Shown: positions 1 through 8,955, counted from the stretch's first letter. The stretch: 34,819 nt of DNA from an uncultured Coriobacteriaceae bacterium (GCA_948439405.1 CAOJNB010000017.1:1-34819); one strand, 5' to 3'. Made by a program: numbers and translations. Notes: a model not told the origin generated them from the sequence alone.

Positions 1-333
1 AGCCTTCATTCGTGCAAGGGCGTGCTCCGAATAGTACAGGTCACCAGCGCCGAGTTCTCTGACGTATGGAGCCTCGACGTAGGGGAGAGACTCAAGGATG
101 TTCCTGACAGTCTGTCGATTTTCGCAATGGCGCACTACGACATGGTCGCTCGCGCCGGAATAGGACAGGAAGTCTTCGAATACCGCCGTGTTATCCACTT
201 GCGAGCAATCATCAGCGATGACAATCTGCGAAGAGCATCCTTCCTGCAAGGCAGCAGATGCCATGCTCAGCAAGCATGAACGAACATCCTGGTTATACAC
301 CGTCACGATCGTAGCGATGTCCGCAGATGACAT
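1..333 (-). CDS. GT2-family glycosyltransferase, N-terminal part (cut by window edge)
   Basis: This frame is open from base 333 to the window edge and encodes 111 residues. The start is an ATG preceded by a GGGGGAGAGG ribosome site. The protein opens with the classic GT-A beginning: a hydrophobic strand with TIVTVYNQD (residues 8-16), then a helix, then a strand ending in VIADDCS (38-44). In this family the first DD pair binds the nucleotide sugar. The catalytic DxD and acceptor regions lie outside the window, so donor and product are unknown. It lies 15 bp downstream of a pyruvyl transferase remnant and follows a flippase on the same strand, so it probably adds a sugar to a surface polysaccharide. 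Base composition is A+T-richer than the rfb genes to the right. Family assignment is firm; specificity is not. Confidence 0.8.
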   Translation of the reverse strand, partial: MSSADIATIVTVYNQDVRSCLLSMASAALQEGCSSQIVIADDCSQVDNTAVFEDFLSYSGASDHVVVRHCENRQTVRNILESLPYVEAPYVRELGAGDLYYSEHALARMKA

Positions 334-348
334 GCCGCCTCTCCCCCA

Positions 349-552
349 TCAAATGTCAAAGGATCTCGTCATTCTCCAAAACGAGCATTGAGGTAAGCAG
401 GGCAGGGAGTGTCCGGGATACGACAGCGTCTCGACTTCAAAACCGAGACGTTGATAGAGCCTGCTCACTGCTAGGTTCTGAAGCCTGTTCCCATAATTCG
501 AGTTCCCGACAATGGTGACATTGCCCAAATGAATAGACAAAGCGACCTCCAA
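349..552 (-). pseudogene. Remnant of polysaccharide pyruvyl transferase (N-terminal fragment)
   Basis: This 67-codon frame starts with TTG and has an in-frame stop just upstream (565-567). Its central part, about residues 11-45, matches the start of polysaccharide pyruvyl transferase family proteins: a beta strand followed by the GNSNYGNRLQN motif and a helix ending in LGFEVETL. A complete member has about 300-400 residues. Here the similarity ends after some 50 residues and the frame stops at 349, only 15 bases before the next gene's start. No convincing ATG or ribosome site is visible. I read it as the decayed 5' end of a deleted gene that once decorated the polysaccharide with pyruvate ketals. 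The alternative, a functional small peptide, looks unlikely. Confidence 0.6.
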
Positions 553-617
553 GTTAAAGCACGCTCATCCATGCTCCGACCAAACCCAGCGGGAAATCCC
601 TTTAGCTGCAAATGGAC

Positions 618-1895
618 CTAATGGGCATGACGAGAATGCGACCTCATATGGAAATAGAGGGCTACGATGCTGACTATAGCTGAGCATAGCGAGGAAAGAA
701 TCCCCACCAGGCTCACACCAGCCAATCCCAGGCCCTCAATACAGGGAACCATGAAGAGCAAGGCCACGAGAAGCTGGCTCGCCCCTCCGATGAAGGAGCT
801 GAAATAACTCCTCAGCGCAATCGTGAGATCGTTAAGAAAGGCAGCGATCGCGCTCACCATGATATAGGCTCCTAGGGGACCCAACAGATAGGTGTATGGG
901 GAAATCTGCTCGCCACACAACAAAACAAGCAGCGCTTTACCAAAGAGCGCAATTCCTGCAAAGCACGCGACAAAGACCACGAGAAGCCCAAGAGCCAGTC
1001 GAGCGATCAACCTGCGGAACCTATCCCAGTTCTCTTCGTCATAGGCTCTGGAGAAAGATCCGATGAGGGGCAGGTAGATGCAGGCGGCACCCGCCTGAAT
1101 TATGTTGACGGGTTGTGAGACGGAGGCATAGGCACCCAGGGCCGCGGCGCCCATAGTGGCAGACAAGTACTGCTTCGGTACAGAACCCGCCATGCCAAGC
1201 ATAACGCCCGCAAGGACTATTGGAGCACAGGAAAACAAAAGGTGCAGGGCTTTCCGCCATTCAATCCCAAATTCAATTGGGCCAAAGTAGCGCGCCCGAG
1301 GATACGAATACAAGATTGCAATGAGAGCCATTGCAATCCCCATCGCAGCAAACGTCGCAGGCAGACTCTGGGTAAAGACGTAACCTGCCGAGAACACCAC
1401 GAGCGAAGCAACGCCCTGCAGCATGTTTGACTTGCCGTTGTAGTCCATGCGCATGTGCAGCTGGCAGCAGCCGTGGAACACGGTAATCAACACCATGACG
1501 TATCGGTACAAAAGGAACAGGACGATCGAAAGCCAGGTGCTCGCATCGCATGTCAGCACCATGTACACAACAGTCAGTGCAAGGGCGATCCCACAAGTGA
1601 GGGCAGTAAAGGTCAGGTACTCGCCTGTCGAGTTTTCCCCTCTGACGTCGGAAATCTGAACGATATTCATCCTGTAAATCGCTACGGGAGAGAATACGTA
1701 AAACACGGAAAGTGCGAGTGAATAGATCCCGGCAGCCTCAAAGCCATTGGTCAGCCGGACAACGACTATCCCTATGAGATATTGGCAGCCCAGATTGACG
1801 ATAGAGCCAGCGGAATTCCACAGCATGTTCCGCTCAATTGATAGGGGCTCCGTCTTCTTATCATGTCCTGGCGCGTTGCCCATTTCTGCTGTCAT
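618..1895 (-). CDS. Polysaccharide flippase (MOP/Wzx-type oligosaccharide exporter)
   Basis: Predicted integral membrane protein of 425 residues with about 12 hydrophobic segments. It probably flips lipid-linked polysaccharide repeat units across the cytoplasmic membrane (MOP exporter superfamily, Wzx-like). The N-terminus has the family layout: a short basic/polar lead, then the first helix around WNSAGSIVNLGCQYLIG and a second helix after a short loop. The frame stays open upstream far into the next gene. I chose the ATG at 1895 because GAGGG lies seven bases before it and the hydrophobic family-like sequence starts shortly after; an ATG four codons later has no ribosome site. Codon use is noticeably A+T-richer than rfbB or the glg genes, which suggests recent acquisition. 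The transported glycan cannot be told from sequence. Confidence 0.85.
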   Translation of the reverse strand: MTAEMGNAPGHDKKTEPLSIERNMLWNSAGSIVNLGCQYLIGIVVVRLTNGFEAAGIYSLALSVFYVFSPVAIYRMNIVQISDVRGENSTGEYLTFTALTCGIALALTVVYMVLTCDASTWLSIVLFLLYRYVMVLITVFHGCCQLHMRMDYNGKSNMLQGVASLVVFSAGYVFTQSLPATFAAMGIAMALIAILYSYPRARYFGPIEFGIEWRKALHLLFSCAPIVLAGVMLGMAGSVPKQYLSATMGAAALGAYASVSQPVNIIQAGAACIYLPLIGSFSRAYDEENWDRFRRLIARLALGLLVVFVACFAGIALFGKALLVLLCGEQISPYTYLLGPLGAYIMVSAIAAFLNDLTIALRSYFSSFIGGASQLLVALLFMVPCIEGLGLAGVSLVGILSSLCSAIVSIVALYFHMRSHSRHAH

Positions 1896-2155
1896 TTTCT
1901 GCCCTCGCAAGAGCGGTCGGAACCCGCCCCCTTCAATGAACTGCCAATGGCCTCGTTCTCTACGTTGCCAAAACGGCTGTCTTTGCATATAAAGCGCAGT
2001 TCGCTGGCACCTGTCATCCTGCCTTCTCACAGGAAAAAGAAGCTTCGGGGCATGTTGTGTCCTGATGGAGAGCAGAGCGGGCGCCTTGGCGCTCACCCGC
2101 TGCAGACTCCCTTTCTGCCTTGGTTCTTTCCTCCATAATCGCACGCCTCGCCTCC
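1896..2155. other. Intergenic junction between high-GC and AT-richer DNA
   Basis: This 260-bp gap separates the GC-rich DUF2142 gene from the AT-richer flippase. It contains the flippase ribosome site (GAGGG just above 1895). A 40-codon minus-strand frame (2014-2136) has no ribosome site or recognisable product. An AT-rich patch near 1986-1991 could be a promoter element on the minus strand, but I see no well-spaced -35/-10 pair. Composition changes across this gap, so it is a likely recombination boundary of the polysaccharide locus. Confidence 0.4.
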
Positions 2156-4186
2156 CTAGAGGAACACGACGTGGCTCACGTCGCAGTAGCAGCTGAGGAC
2201 GATCGCGCCCGCGAGCACGACCGGGAGGAGGCGCTCGCACCACGCGGGGAGCCGGAACTCGAACGCCATGAGGAGGGGGAAGAGCATGGGGATGAGGTAG
2301 CGCGGCTGCCATCCGTTGACCCAGTCCAGCCCGACGGGCGTGAACGAGACGTACAGGGCGACGACCGAGAGGAAGACCGCGCAGGCGGCGGTCACCACGA
2401 CCCAGACCCTCCCGGAGAGCGACAGCGAGAGCCGTTCGTCGGAGCGCTGGTCGAAGACGGCCGTCAGCACGACGAGGGCGAACGGGAGCTCGCCGGAGCC
2501 CGGCAGATGGGAGAAGTAGGCGTAGTGCAGCGTGTATCCTCCGGCGGCCGCGGGAGAGAGGCAGGTCTCCCCCATGTAGCGAGCCATCGTCACGCAGAAC
2601 TCGAGGGGATGGGAGAGGACGTAGCGAATCTGTCCCGACGAGCTCACGCCCTCGCCACCCCTCCAGTCGCCGTCCGCCGCTCCCGGCTCCGGGAACAGCA
2701 GCGGCATCACGAAGGTCGAGATGATGAAGAGGGCGACCGCTACCACGGACGCGAGATAGAGCACATGGCCCCGACGCGTGGCGAAGCGCTCGCGCGGCAT
2801 GAGGAGCAGGATGCCGAGGACCGGGAAGTAGACGGCCTTGGGGAAGAGGCCGAGCACGAGCGGTATCACGCACTTCGCCGCGTCGAGCGGCGTCAGGCGC
2901 TCGTCCCTCCTGGAGAACTCCCGCATGGTCTGGGAGACGCCGAGCATGATCCACGCGGTCACCCACGGGTCCTTCGAGTAGTTCGAGGCTAGGAAGACGC
3001 TCGTGGGGAGCATCGCGACGAGCCCCATCAGCACCTTGCGCGCCGGAATGATGCGAACGGCGTTCGCCGCCATCAGCGCGTAGAAGAGCAGGTTGAAGAA
3101 GCGGCCGCACACGACCATGCCGGCCAGGGGAAGTCCCAGGAGCCGGGCGAGCCACAACCCGACCGCCGAGGGAATCGAGCCGAAGGAGACGATGTTCAGC
3201 AGCGACGTGAGCGAGACCGGGCGCACGGAGCCAGAGGCGACGACGTCGCCCGTCCCGTCCTCGAGGTGCTCGGCATACGGCTCTCCCCCCTCGGCCAGAA
3301 AGCGCTCCATCTCGTCGTAGTCGAGGATGCTGTCCGTGACCCACGGGACGGCGACCAGCTCCTGCTCGGGCTCCGACACGTGGGGGGAAGTCACGTAGGA
3401 GAGCCCGAGGGCGTTGTCGAAGTGAATCTGGTCGTCCCACGAGATCGCCGTCACGGGGGGCATGGCGAAGCACAGGAAGGTTCCCATCGAGAGGATGACG
3501 ACGAGCACCGCGTACTCGACGTGCTCCCTGAGCGTCCGGCGCAGGACGACGAGGAGGACGACGGCGACGGCGACGCAGAGGGCAAGGAAGACGAGCCTCT
3601 CGCCCGAGGCTTCGCGGCCCCAGCTCCACGCGCCGCTGAGGACGGCGGCCGCGCCGAGGGGGACGAGACAGGTCGGCGCGAGGGACGCCAGGCCCCATCG
3701 CACAGGCAGCGGACGGGAGGGACGGTCGTCACCGTCGCACGTGGAGGCCCCGCGCCTCGATGCACGCCGACAGGTCAAGGCCGTCATCCCGACGCAACAG
3801 AGCCAGAACAGCAGCAGCCTGAGCTTGCTCCACGAGGCGGGGGAGAGCAGGGCGGCGCCGGGGGTCCCGGCGACGGTGAGCGCCTCGAGGAGGACGGCGC
3901 CGGCGACGGGAGCTCCCAGCGCGAGCGCCAGCGTGAGCGGGACGCTTCCGGCGAGCAGGCGGCCCTCCCCGACCGCGCGGCGGAAGACGCCCCACGCGTA
4001 GGCGAGGACGGCCACGCCGAGCAGCATGCACGCGGAGGCGAAGAGCGCGGCGACGACGGAGGCCCGTACGAAGAGGACCGCGGAGCACGCGACGCAGCAG
4101 AGGGCGACGAGGGAAGCCGCGACCTTGGCGCGCGTCGACCACCCGGCAGCCTCGGCCTCATACGAATCCGCCGTCACGTCGTCCAC
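2156..4186 (-). CDS. DUF2142-family polytopic membrane protein
   Basis: A 676-residue membrane protein with roughly a dozen hydrophobic segments and a large exposed loop. It fits the DUF2142 family of uncharacterised membrane proteins found in surface-glycan loci, whose fold is thought to resemble GT-C glycosyltransferases. Supporting motifs are WDDQIHF at residues 250-256, directly after a membrane helix (GT-C enzymes have acidic residues in this loop), and a late helix pair around VGLDWVNGWQPRYLIP. The frame could begin at a TTG at 4216, but GTG at 4186 follows AGGAGG with a six-base spacer and is the better start. It lies between rfbB and the flippase on the same strand, which supports a role in glycan assembly or modification. 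The reaction and donor are unknown. Composition is GC-rich like the core genome. Confidence 0.8.
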   Translation of the reverse strand: MDDVTADSYEAEAAGWSTRAKVAASLVALCCVACSAVLFVRASVVAALFASACMLLGVAVLAYAWGVFRRAVGEGRLLAGSVPLTLALALGAPVAGAVLLEALTVAGTPGAALLSPASWSKLRLLLFWLCCVGMTALTCRRASRRGASTCDGDDRPSRPLPVRWGLASLAPTCLVPLGAAAVLSGAWSWGREASGERLVFLALCVAVAVVLLVVLRRTLREHVEYAVLVVILSMGTFLCFAMPPVTAISWDDQIHFDNALGLSYVTSPHVSEPEQELVAVPWVTDSILDYDEMERFLAEGGEPYAEHLEDGTGDVVASGSVRPVSLTSLLNIVSFGSIPSAVGLWLARLLGLPLAGMVVCGRFFNLLFYALMAANAVRIIPARKVLMGLVAMLPTSVFLASNYSKDPWVTAWIMLGVSQTMREFSRRDERLTPLDAAKCVIPLVLGLFPKAVYFPVLGILLLMPRERFATRRGHVLYLASVVAVALFIISTFVMPLLFPEPGAADGDWRGGEGVSSSGQIRYVLSHPLEFCVTMARYMGETCLSPAAAGGYTLHYAYFSHLPGSGELPFALVVLTAVFDQRSDERLSLSLSGRVWVVVTAACAVFLSVVALYVSFTPVGLDWVNGWQPRYLIPMLFPLLMAFEFRLPAWCERLLPVVLAGAIVLSCYCDVSHVVFL

Positions 4187-4220
4187 GAGAGCCCTCCTGT
4201 CCCCGCCTTCGCGCAACTCC

Positions 4221-5288
4221 CTAGCGCCCCTCGTACATGCGCTGGTAATAGTCCTGGTACGCGCCGCTCGTCACGTGCTCCATCCACTCCTCGTGGGCGA
4301 GGTACCAGCGGATGGTGAGCACGATGCCGTCCTCGAAGCGGGTCTCGGGGTGCCACCCCAGGTCCGCTCGGATCTTGTCGGGGGCGATGCCGTAGCGGCG
4401 GTCGTGGCCCTTGCGGTCCTCGACGTAGGTGATGAGCTCGTCGGTGATGGCGTCGTCGCCGACGGCCTGGGCAACCTCGCGGATGATCGTGCGCACGATC
4501 TCAATGTTGTGGCGCTCGTTGTGGCCGCCCACGTTGTAGACCTCGCCGGGACGCCCGTCCTCGCACACCAGGTCGATCGCCTTGCAGTGGTCCTCGACGT
4601 AGAGCCAGTCGCGCACGTTGAGGCCGTCGCCGTACACAGGCAGCGGCTTGCGGGCGAGCGCGTTGTTGATCATGAGCGGGATGAGCTTCTCGGGGAACTG
4701 GAAAGGCCCGTAGTTGTTCGAGCAGCGCGTGATGTTGACGGGCATCCCGTAGGTGTCGCCGTACGCCTTCACGAACATGTCGGCGCCGGCCTTGGAGGCC
4801 GAGTACGGCGAGTGCGGGTTGAGCGGCGTCGTCTCGCGGAAGAACGCCTCGGGGTCGTCGAGCGGCAGCGAGCCGTAGACCTCGTCGGTGGAGACCTGGA
4901 CGAACTTGTGGTCGCCGAAGGTGCCGTCCGCCTGCTCCCAGGCGGCGCGCGCCGCGTTGAGCAGGGTCACCGTGCCCATCACGTTGGTAGAGGCGAAGGC
5001 CTCGGGCTCGAGGATCGAGCGGTCCACGTGGCTCTCCGCCGCGAAGTTGATGACGAAGTCGGGCTCGTAGGTCGCCATGAGGCGGTCGCAGGCTGCGCGG
5101 TCGCAGATGTCGGCCTGCTCGAAGACGTAGCGCTCGTCGCCCTCGACCTCGGCGAGGTTCTCGAGGTTGCCGGCGTAGGTGAGCTTGTCCATGTTCACGA
5201 CGCGGACGTCGTCGTGCTCGCGCAGCATGCGCAGGACGAAGTTCGATCCGATGAAGCCGGCACCGCCGGTCACGAGGTAGGTCTTCAC
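4221..5288 (-). CDS. rfbB: dTDP-glucose 4,6-dehydratase
   Basis: Cytoplasmic extended SDR enzyme of 355 residues. It converts dTDP-glucose to dTDP-4-keto-6-deoxyglucose, the second step of dTDP-L-rhamnose synthesis. Visible hallmarks: the NAD-binding TGGAGFIGSN (7-16), the dehydratase triad segment STDEVYG (133-139; Thr134, Asp135, Glu136) and the Tyr162-x3-Lys166 pair in YSASK. The frame extends to 5402, but the GTG at 5288 is preceded by AGGGGAG and starts the protein exactly at the first Rossmann strand (KTYLVTGG). It shares strand and neighbourhood with rfbD (7859-8764), separated by a glycosyltransferase. rfbA and rfbC are not in the window. Length and motifs are typical. Confidence 0.95.
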   Translation of the reverse strand: MKTYLVTGGAGFIGSNFVLRMLREHDDVRVVNMDKLTYAGNLENLAEVEGDERYVFEQADICDRAACDRLMATYEPDFVINFAAESHVDRSILEPEAFASTNVMGTVTLLNAARAAWEQADGTFGDHKFVQVSTDEVYGSLPLDDPEAFFRETTPLNPHSPYSASKAGADMFVKAYGDTYGMPVNITRCSNNYGPFQFPEKLIPLMINNALARKPLPVYGDGLNVRDWLYVEDHCKAIDLVCEDGRPGEVYNVGGHNERHNIEIVRTIIREVAQAVGDDAITDELITYVEDRKGHDRRYGIAPDKIRADLGWHPETRFEDGIVLTIRWYLAHEEWMEHVTSGAYQDYYQRMYEGR

Positions 5289-5422
5289 GGGGCTCCCCTT
5301 CCGAACGAGCCGAACGGGCATGGGTGCGACACGAAGGTGCCGCGCAGTATGCAGTTTACCGAACGTGCGGGTCCCACCCCAATTTCCATCAAGAGGGAAC
5401 ACAGCGGGGCCGGACGGAGCCC

Positions 5423-7831
5423 CTATTCCGCGGGCACGTGGAAGCGCGGGGGGCTCGCGACGAGGTTGCCGTTGTAGAACGGGTCACCCTGCGCGAGGCG
5501 CGACGCCCAGCGCGCAAGAAGCAACCCCTCCGAGCGAAGCGTCCACGCGCCCCGGAACTCCTCCTCCGTCGCACGCAGGCCGTGCCGGCAGGTCCTCAAG
5601 CCCGGGTCCACCACCACCGAGCGACCTGTGGCGAGCAGCCTGAGGCACAGGTCGGCGACGTCATGGCCATACGCGAGCCCCTCGTCGAGGCCCCCCAGCT
5701 CCCCGAAGACGCCCGCGGGAAGCATCAGGCAGGACGCGTCGAGAGCGCTCACCTCATGCATGACGCGGTAGGCCTCGTAGTAGCCCGGATCCGTCGCATC
5801 GGCGTCGCGCCCGAGCGGGACGGGACCGTGGCCGAGCATCGCGAGCCCGCAGCTCCTCACGAGGCCGTCGGGTCCGAGGACCTTGGTCCCGACGGCACCC
5901 GCGCCCTCGCGCCTCGCGAGCGAGGCCATGCGGTCGACCAGCCCCTCAGAGAGGACCTCCGCGTCCTCATCAAGCAGGAGCACGAGGTCACCGCGCGACC
6001 CCGCGACCGCCCGATTGCACGCGGCCGCATGGCCTGCGGTGTCGCTGCACGTGACGGGGCGCACGCGCAGGCGCTCGCAGAGCGCGGCGTCGAGGCGCGA
6101 GACCGCCTCGCGAGCGCAGTCCCCGCACCCCGCGACGAGGACCTCACAGCCCCCGAGGCCCCCGAGGCGGACGAGCGATTCGAGGCATCGGGCGAGGGAG
6201 CCCGCGTCCCCCTCCGAGGGCACGACGACCGAGACGAGCGCGTCGTCCGCGCTCGCGTAGCTGACCTCGTAGCGGGCGGGGTCCCCAGGCCGGTCGACCA
6301 GCGCGCGCACGCTCGCCCCGGGCGCGGTCCTGTCGAGATGCGACTGCACGGCGCGACGGCCCGCCTCCACGGCATAGGGCTTGACGTCGAGCCCCGCCGT
6401 CGTCGACCCGGGGTGGACGCGCCAGTGGTAGAGCACGCGCGGCACGTGACGGACGCTGCGGGCGACCTCACCGACGGCGAGGGTCAGATAGTGGTCCTGG
6501 GACCCGTCGAACTCCGGTCCGGCGAGCTCGACCCGCTCGAGCGCGAACCTGCTCACGCAGAGGAAGTGGCATACGTAGTTCATGCCCATGAGGAGGTTCG
6601 GGCTCCAGTCCGGCTTGAAGTAGGGATGGACATGCTCGAACCCCTCGAGGAGGTCCTCGTCGGAGTAGAGCAGGTCGCACGCGGGGTCCTCGTTGACTTC
6701 CCGGGCGTAGTGGTAGAGGGCGTCGGGGGCGAGGACGTCGTCGTGGTCGAGGAAGCAGACGAAGTCGCCCCTGGCCGCCCGGATGCCCTCGTTCGTGTTA
6801 CCGGAAATCCCCAGGTTCGCCTCGAGGCGCACGACGCGCACGCGCTCGTCCGCCTCGGCACGCCGCCGCACGGCGGCCGCAAGGCGCTCGTCGTCGGGCG
6901 AGGCGTTCACCAGGACGAGCTCGAGGTTGGCGTAGGACTGCCCCAGGACCGAGTCGGCCATCTCCTCGAAGTACTCGGGCGGCGTGCGGAAGAGGGGGAC
7001 GACCACCGAGAACAGGGGCATGCGAGGGAAGGTGCGCGAGGCCTGGGCCGCCAGCTCGGCGGCGGATGGCTCGTGGGCCCGCTTGAACCAGGTCATGTAC
7101 GACCCGGCGGGAGGCAGTCCCTCCCGGGCCCAGCGTTCCCGGAGCGCCGCCATGTCCTCGGCGTCGACCCCGGAGAAGCCCGCGGCGCCGGCGCCGGACA
7201 AGGACAGCACGAGCGAGGGACGTCCGGGCTCGACGCGCACGGAGAACCTCACGGTCCGCCTGTGCCAGCCCTCCTCCGTCCGCTCGACCGAGTCGTCCAG
7301 GCAGGACCAGCCTCCCCTCGTGCAGGGGAGGCCGCGGGAGTCCAGCACGGCGAGGTCAACCGGGCCGGCGAGCGCGTCCGGGGAGGGAGCCAGGAGCTCG
7401 GCTCGACCGCGGAGCACCTCACCCTCCTCTGACGAGAGGGCGATCCTCTCGGTCGTTACCTCCCAGGCGCCCACGGACGGACGCACGTCGCAGTTGCGCA
7501 CCGAGAGCACGTCGGCATGGCCGAGGGCCGTGTTCACCTTCGACTCGAGGGCGACGGCGAGCGGGGAGGTCCGGCACGACGCCTTCGCCAGCTCCCCTCC
7601 CCCCTCGGCGAGGAGGCGAACCGTCGTCACCTGCCGCACGTCGAGCAGGGGAAGGACGAGGACCCAGCCCGAGGAGCGGCCGACGAAGACGACCTTCGAG
7701 GGAACCGAGGATCCGGAGACGGTCATCGAGGACGCCGAGAGGACGGCGCCGTCAGGCGCCCCGTCGACGCGGACGAGCCGGTAGGACTTGCCTCGGCCGC
7801 GCGTGACCCTCCCGAACTTGATGCTGGGCAT
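5423..7831 (-). CDS. Large glycosyltransferase with two GT2 domains
   Basis: An 802-residue protein without signal peptide or clear membrane segments. Residues 1-270 form an N-terminal beta-rich region I do not recognise. The first GT2 domain begins at FSVVVPLFRTP (274-284) and has the metal-binding LDHDD at 361-365, SDED at 390-393 and an acceptor segment ending in YHWRVHPGS. The second starts at VSVVVPSEGD (533-542) with LLDEDAEV at 619-626, and ends with the GGLDEGL...DLCLRL pattern near 713-731 that is typical of rhamnosyltransferase-like GT2 enzymes. Each domain keeps its acidic motif, so both may be active and could add two successive sugars. The position between rfbD and rfbB suggests rhamnose transfer, which is an inference. 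The ATG at 7831 follows GAGGAG. Confidence 0.85.
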   Translation of the reverse strand: MPSIKFGRVTRGRGKSYRLVRVDGAPDGAVLSASSMTVSGSSVPSKVVFVGRSSGWVLVLPLLDVRQVTTVRLLAEGGGELAKASCRTSPLAVALESKVNTALGHADVLSVRNCDVRPSVGAWEVTTERIALSSEEGEVLRGRAELLAPSPDALAGPVDLAVLDSRGLPCTRGGWSCLDDSVERTEEGWHRRTVRFSVRVEPGRPSLVLSLSGAGAAGFSGVDAEDMAALRERWAREGLPPAGSYMTWFKRAHEPSAAELAAQASRTFPRMPLFSVVVPLFRTPPEYFEEMADSVLGQSYANLELVLVNASPDDERLAAAVRRRAEADERVRVVRLEANLGISGNTNEGIRAARGDFVCFLDHDDVLAPDALYHYAREVNEDPACDLLYSDEDLLEGFEHVHPYFKPDWSPNLLMGMNYVCHFLCVSRFALERVELAGPEFDGSQDHYLTLAVGEVARSVRHVPRVLYHWRVHPGSTTAGLDVKPYAVEAGRRAVQSHLDRTAPGASVRALVDRPGDPARYEVSYASADDALVSVVVPSEGDAGSLARCLESLVRLGGLGGCEVLVAGCGDCAREAVSRLDAALCERLRVRPVTCSDTAGHAAACNRAVAGSRGDLVLLLDEDAEVLSEGLVDRMASLARREGAGAVGTKVLGPDGLVRSCGLAMLGHGPVPLGRDADATDPGYYEAYRVMHEVSALDASCLMLPAGVFGELGGLDEGLAYGHDVADLCLRLLATGRSVVVDPGLRTCRHGLRATEEEFRGAWTLRSEGLLLARWASRLAQGDPFYNGNLVASPPRFHVPAE

Positions 7832-7858
7832 CCGGCGCTCCTCGTCCGCAGGCGGCCC

Positions 7859-8764
7859 CTACAGCTCCACCGTGCGCATGAACTCGTCGAGCGCGACGTC
7901 CCAGGAGCGCATCTCGTCGCCGATGGTGTCGCGCAGGCGCTTGTTGTCGAGGATCGACCAGGCGGGACGGGGCGCGCTCTGCGGGTTGGCCGCGGCGTAC
8001 TCCTCCGTGGTCACGGGCGCGACCTCGCAGTCGAGCCCGGCGTTCGCCATGATGCGGGCGGCGAAGCGGTCCCAGGTGGTCGCCCCGTTGCCGGTGCAGT
8101 GGTACAGCCCGTAGGCCTCGGTGCCCAGCAGCGCCAGAATCTCGTAGGCGAGGTCGCCCGCGAAGGTGGGGGAGCCGTGCTGGTCGCACACGACCGTGAT
8201 GCGGTCGTGGGTGCGGCCCAGCCCCACCATCGTGCGCACGAAGTTCTTCCCCTCGGTGCCGTAGAGCCAGGCGGTGCGGACGATGAAGTGGCGGGCGCAC
8301 GCCTCGCGCACGGCCCGCTCGCCGGCGAGCTTCGTCGCGCCGTAGGCGGTGTTCGGCGCGCAGGGCGCGTCCTCGGCCTGCGGCATGGGGTCGTCGCCCG
8401 CGAGCACGTAGTCGGTCGACACGTGCGCGAGCACGGCGCCGGCAGCCTCGGCGGCGCGCGCCAGGTTGGCAGCGGCGTCCGCGTTGAGGCGCTGGGCGAG
8501 GTCGCGGTTCGTCTCGCAGCCGTCGACGTTCGTCGCGGCGGCGCAGTTCACGACCGCGCCGAAGCCGCCGTCGCGCACGAAGGCCATGACGGCGTCGGCG
8601 TCGGTGATGTCAAGCTCGTCCACGTCGGTCGGCACGACCTCGCACGCCTCCCACGAGGGGTCGATCGGGCCGATGGGCGCCCGCCCGGCGGCGAGAATCG
8701 TCTGCAACTCGCGACCGAGCTGGCCGTTCGCGCCGGTGATGAGAAGCTTCCTGATGGGGGTCAT
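7859..8764 (-). CDS. rfbD: dTDP-4-dehydrorhamnose reductase
   Basis: A 301-residue NADPH-dependent SDR enzyme that reduces dTDP-4-dehydrorhamnose to dTDP-L-rhamnose, the last step of the pathway. Evidence: the nucleotide-binding motif TGANGQLG (10-17), NCAAATNVDGCE (73-84), HVSTDYVLAG (114-123) and the catalytic Tyr141-x3-Lys145 in YGATK. The frame is open further upstream through non-coding sequence and a decayed 3' stub of the glucanotransferase gene. The true start is the ATG at 8764 with AGGAGG four bases before it. Before the RloAB insertion this gene would have directly followed the GH13-GH77 gene, with about 70 bp between them. Confidence 0.94.
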   Translation of the reverse strand: MTPIRKLLITGANGQLGRELQTILAAGRAPIGPIDPSWEACEVVPTDVDELDITDADAVMAFVRDGGFGAVVNCAAATNVDGCETNRDLAQRLNADAAANLARAAEAAGAVLAHVSTDYVLAGDDPMPQAEDAPCAPNTAYGATKLAGERAVREACARHFIVRTAWLYGTEGKNFVRTMVGLGRTHDRITVVCDQHGSPTFAGDLAYEILALLGTEAYGLYHCTGNGATTWDRFAARIMANAGLDCEVAPVTTEEYAAANPQSAPRPAWSILDNKRLRDTIGDEMRSWDVALDEFMRTVEL

Positions 8765-8835
8765 GGATCCTCCTGGGAACGAGTCTGTGGCCGGCGGACG
8801 GCGTCGGATGCGGCCGAGGCCGCGCTCCGCTAAGT

Positions 8836-8952
8836 CTACCCCCTCGCAGCCCTCCCGCTCTCCTCGGCGAGGCGCCGCAGCAGCCCCTCGCACGCGTCGA
8901 CGTCGGCCTGCGTCGCCTGCCGCGCCCAGTTGCGCCCCGTCGTGCCCGGCAC
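8836..8952 (-). pseudogene. Orphaned 3' end of the GH13-GH77 gene (displaced by insertion)
   Basis: Read in the frame of the GH13-GH77 enzyme, this stub starts at the conserved VPGTTGRNW motif and continues through LLRRLAEESGR to AARG and a TAG stop (8836-8838). That is very probably the ancestral C-terminus. It is now cut off from the rest of the gene by the RloAB module. One base differs from the coding copy (8922), changing a Trp codon of the NWAW motif to Arg. This fits relaxed selection on a non-coding relic. It has no start codon or ribosome site. Confidence 0.8.
8852..8952. repeat. 101-bp direct repeat, left copy (flanks RloAB module)
   Basis: Matches 11029-11129 in the same orientation at 100 of 101 positions, with a constant offset of 2,177 bp. 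The single mismatch is G at 8922 against A at 11099. The match ends sharply on both sides: the left copy continues into the ancestral stop region, the right copy into the module. The right edge lies three bases from the rloB stop codon. Confidence 0.95.
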
Positions 8953-8955
8953 CTT

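Noticed and set aside
2014..2136. 40-codon minus-strand frame in the gap before the flippase
   Set aside because: No ribosome site, no family similarity and a composition like the surrounding non-coding DNA.
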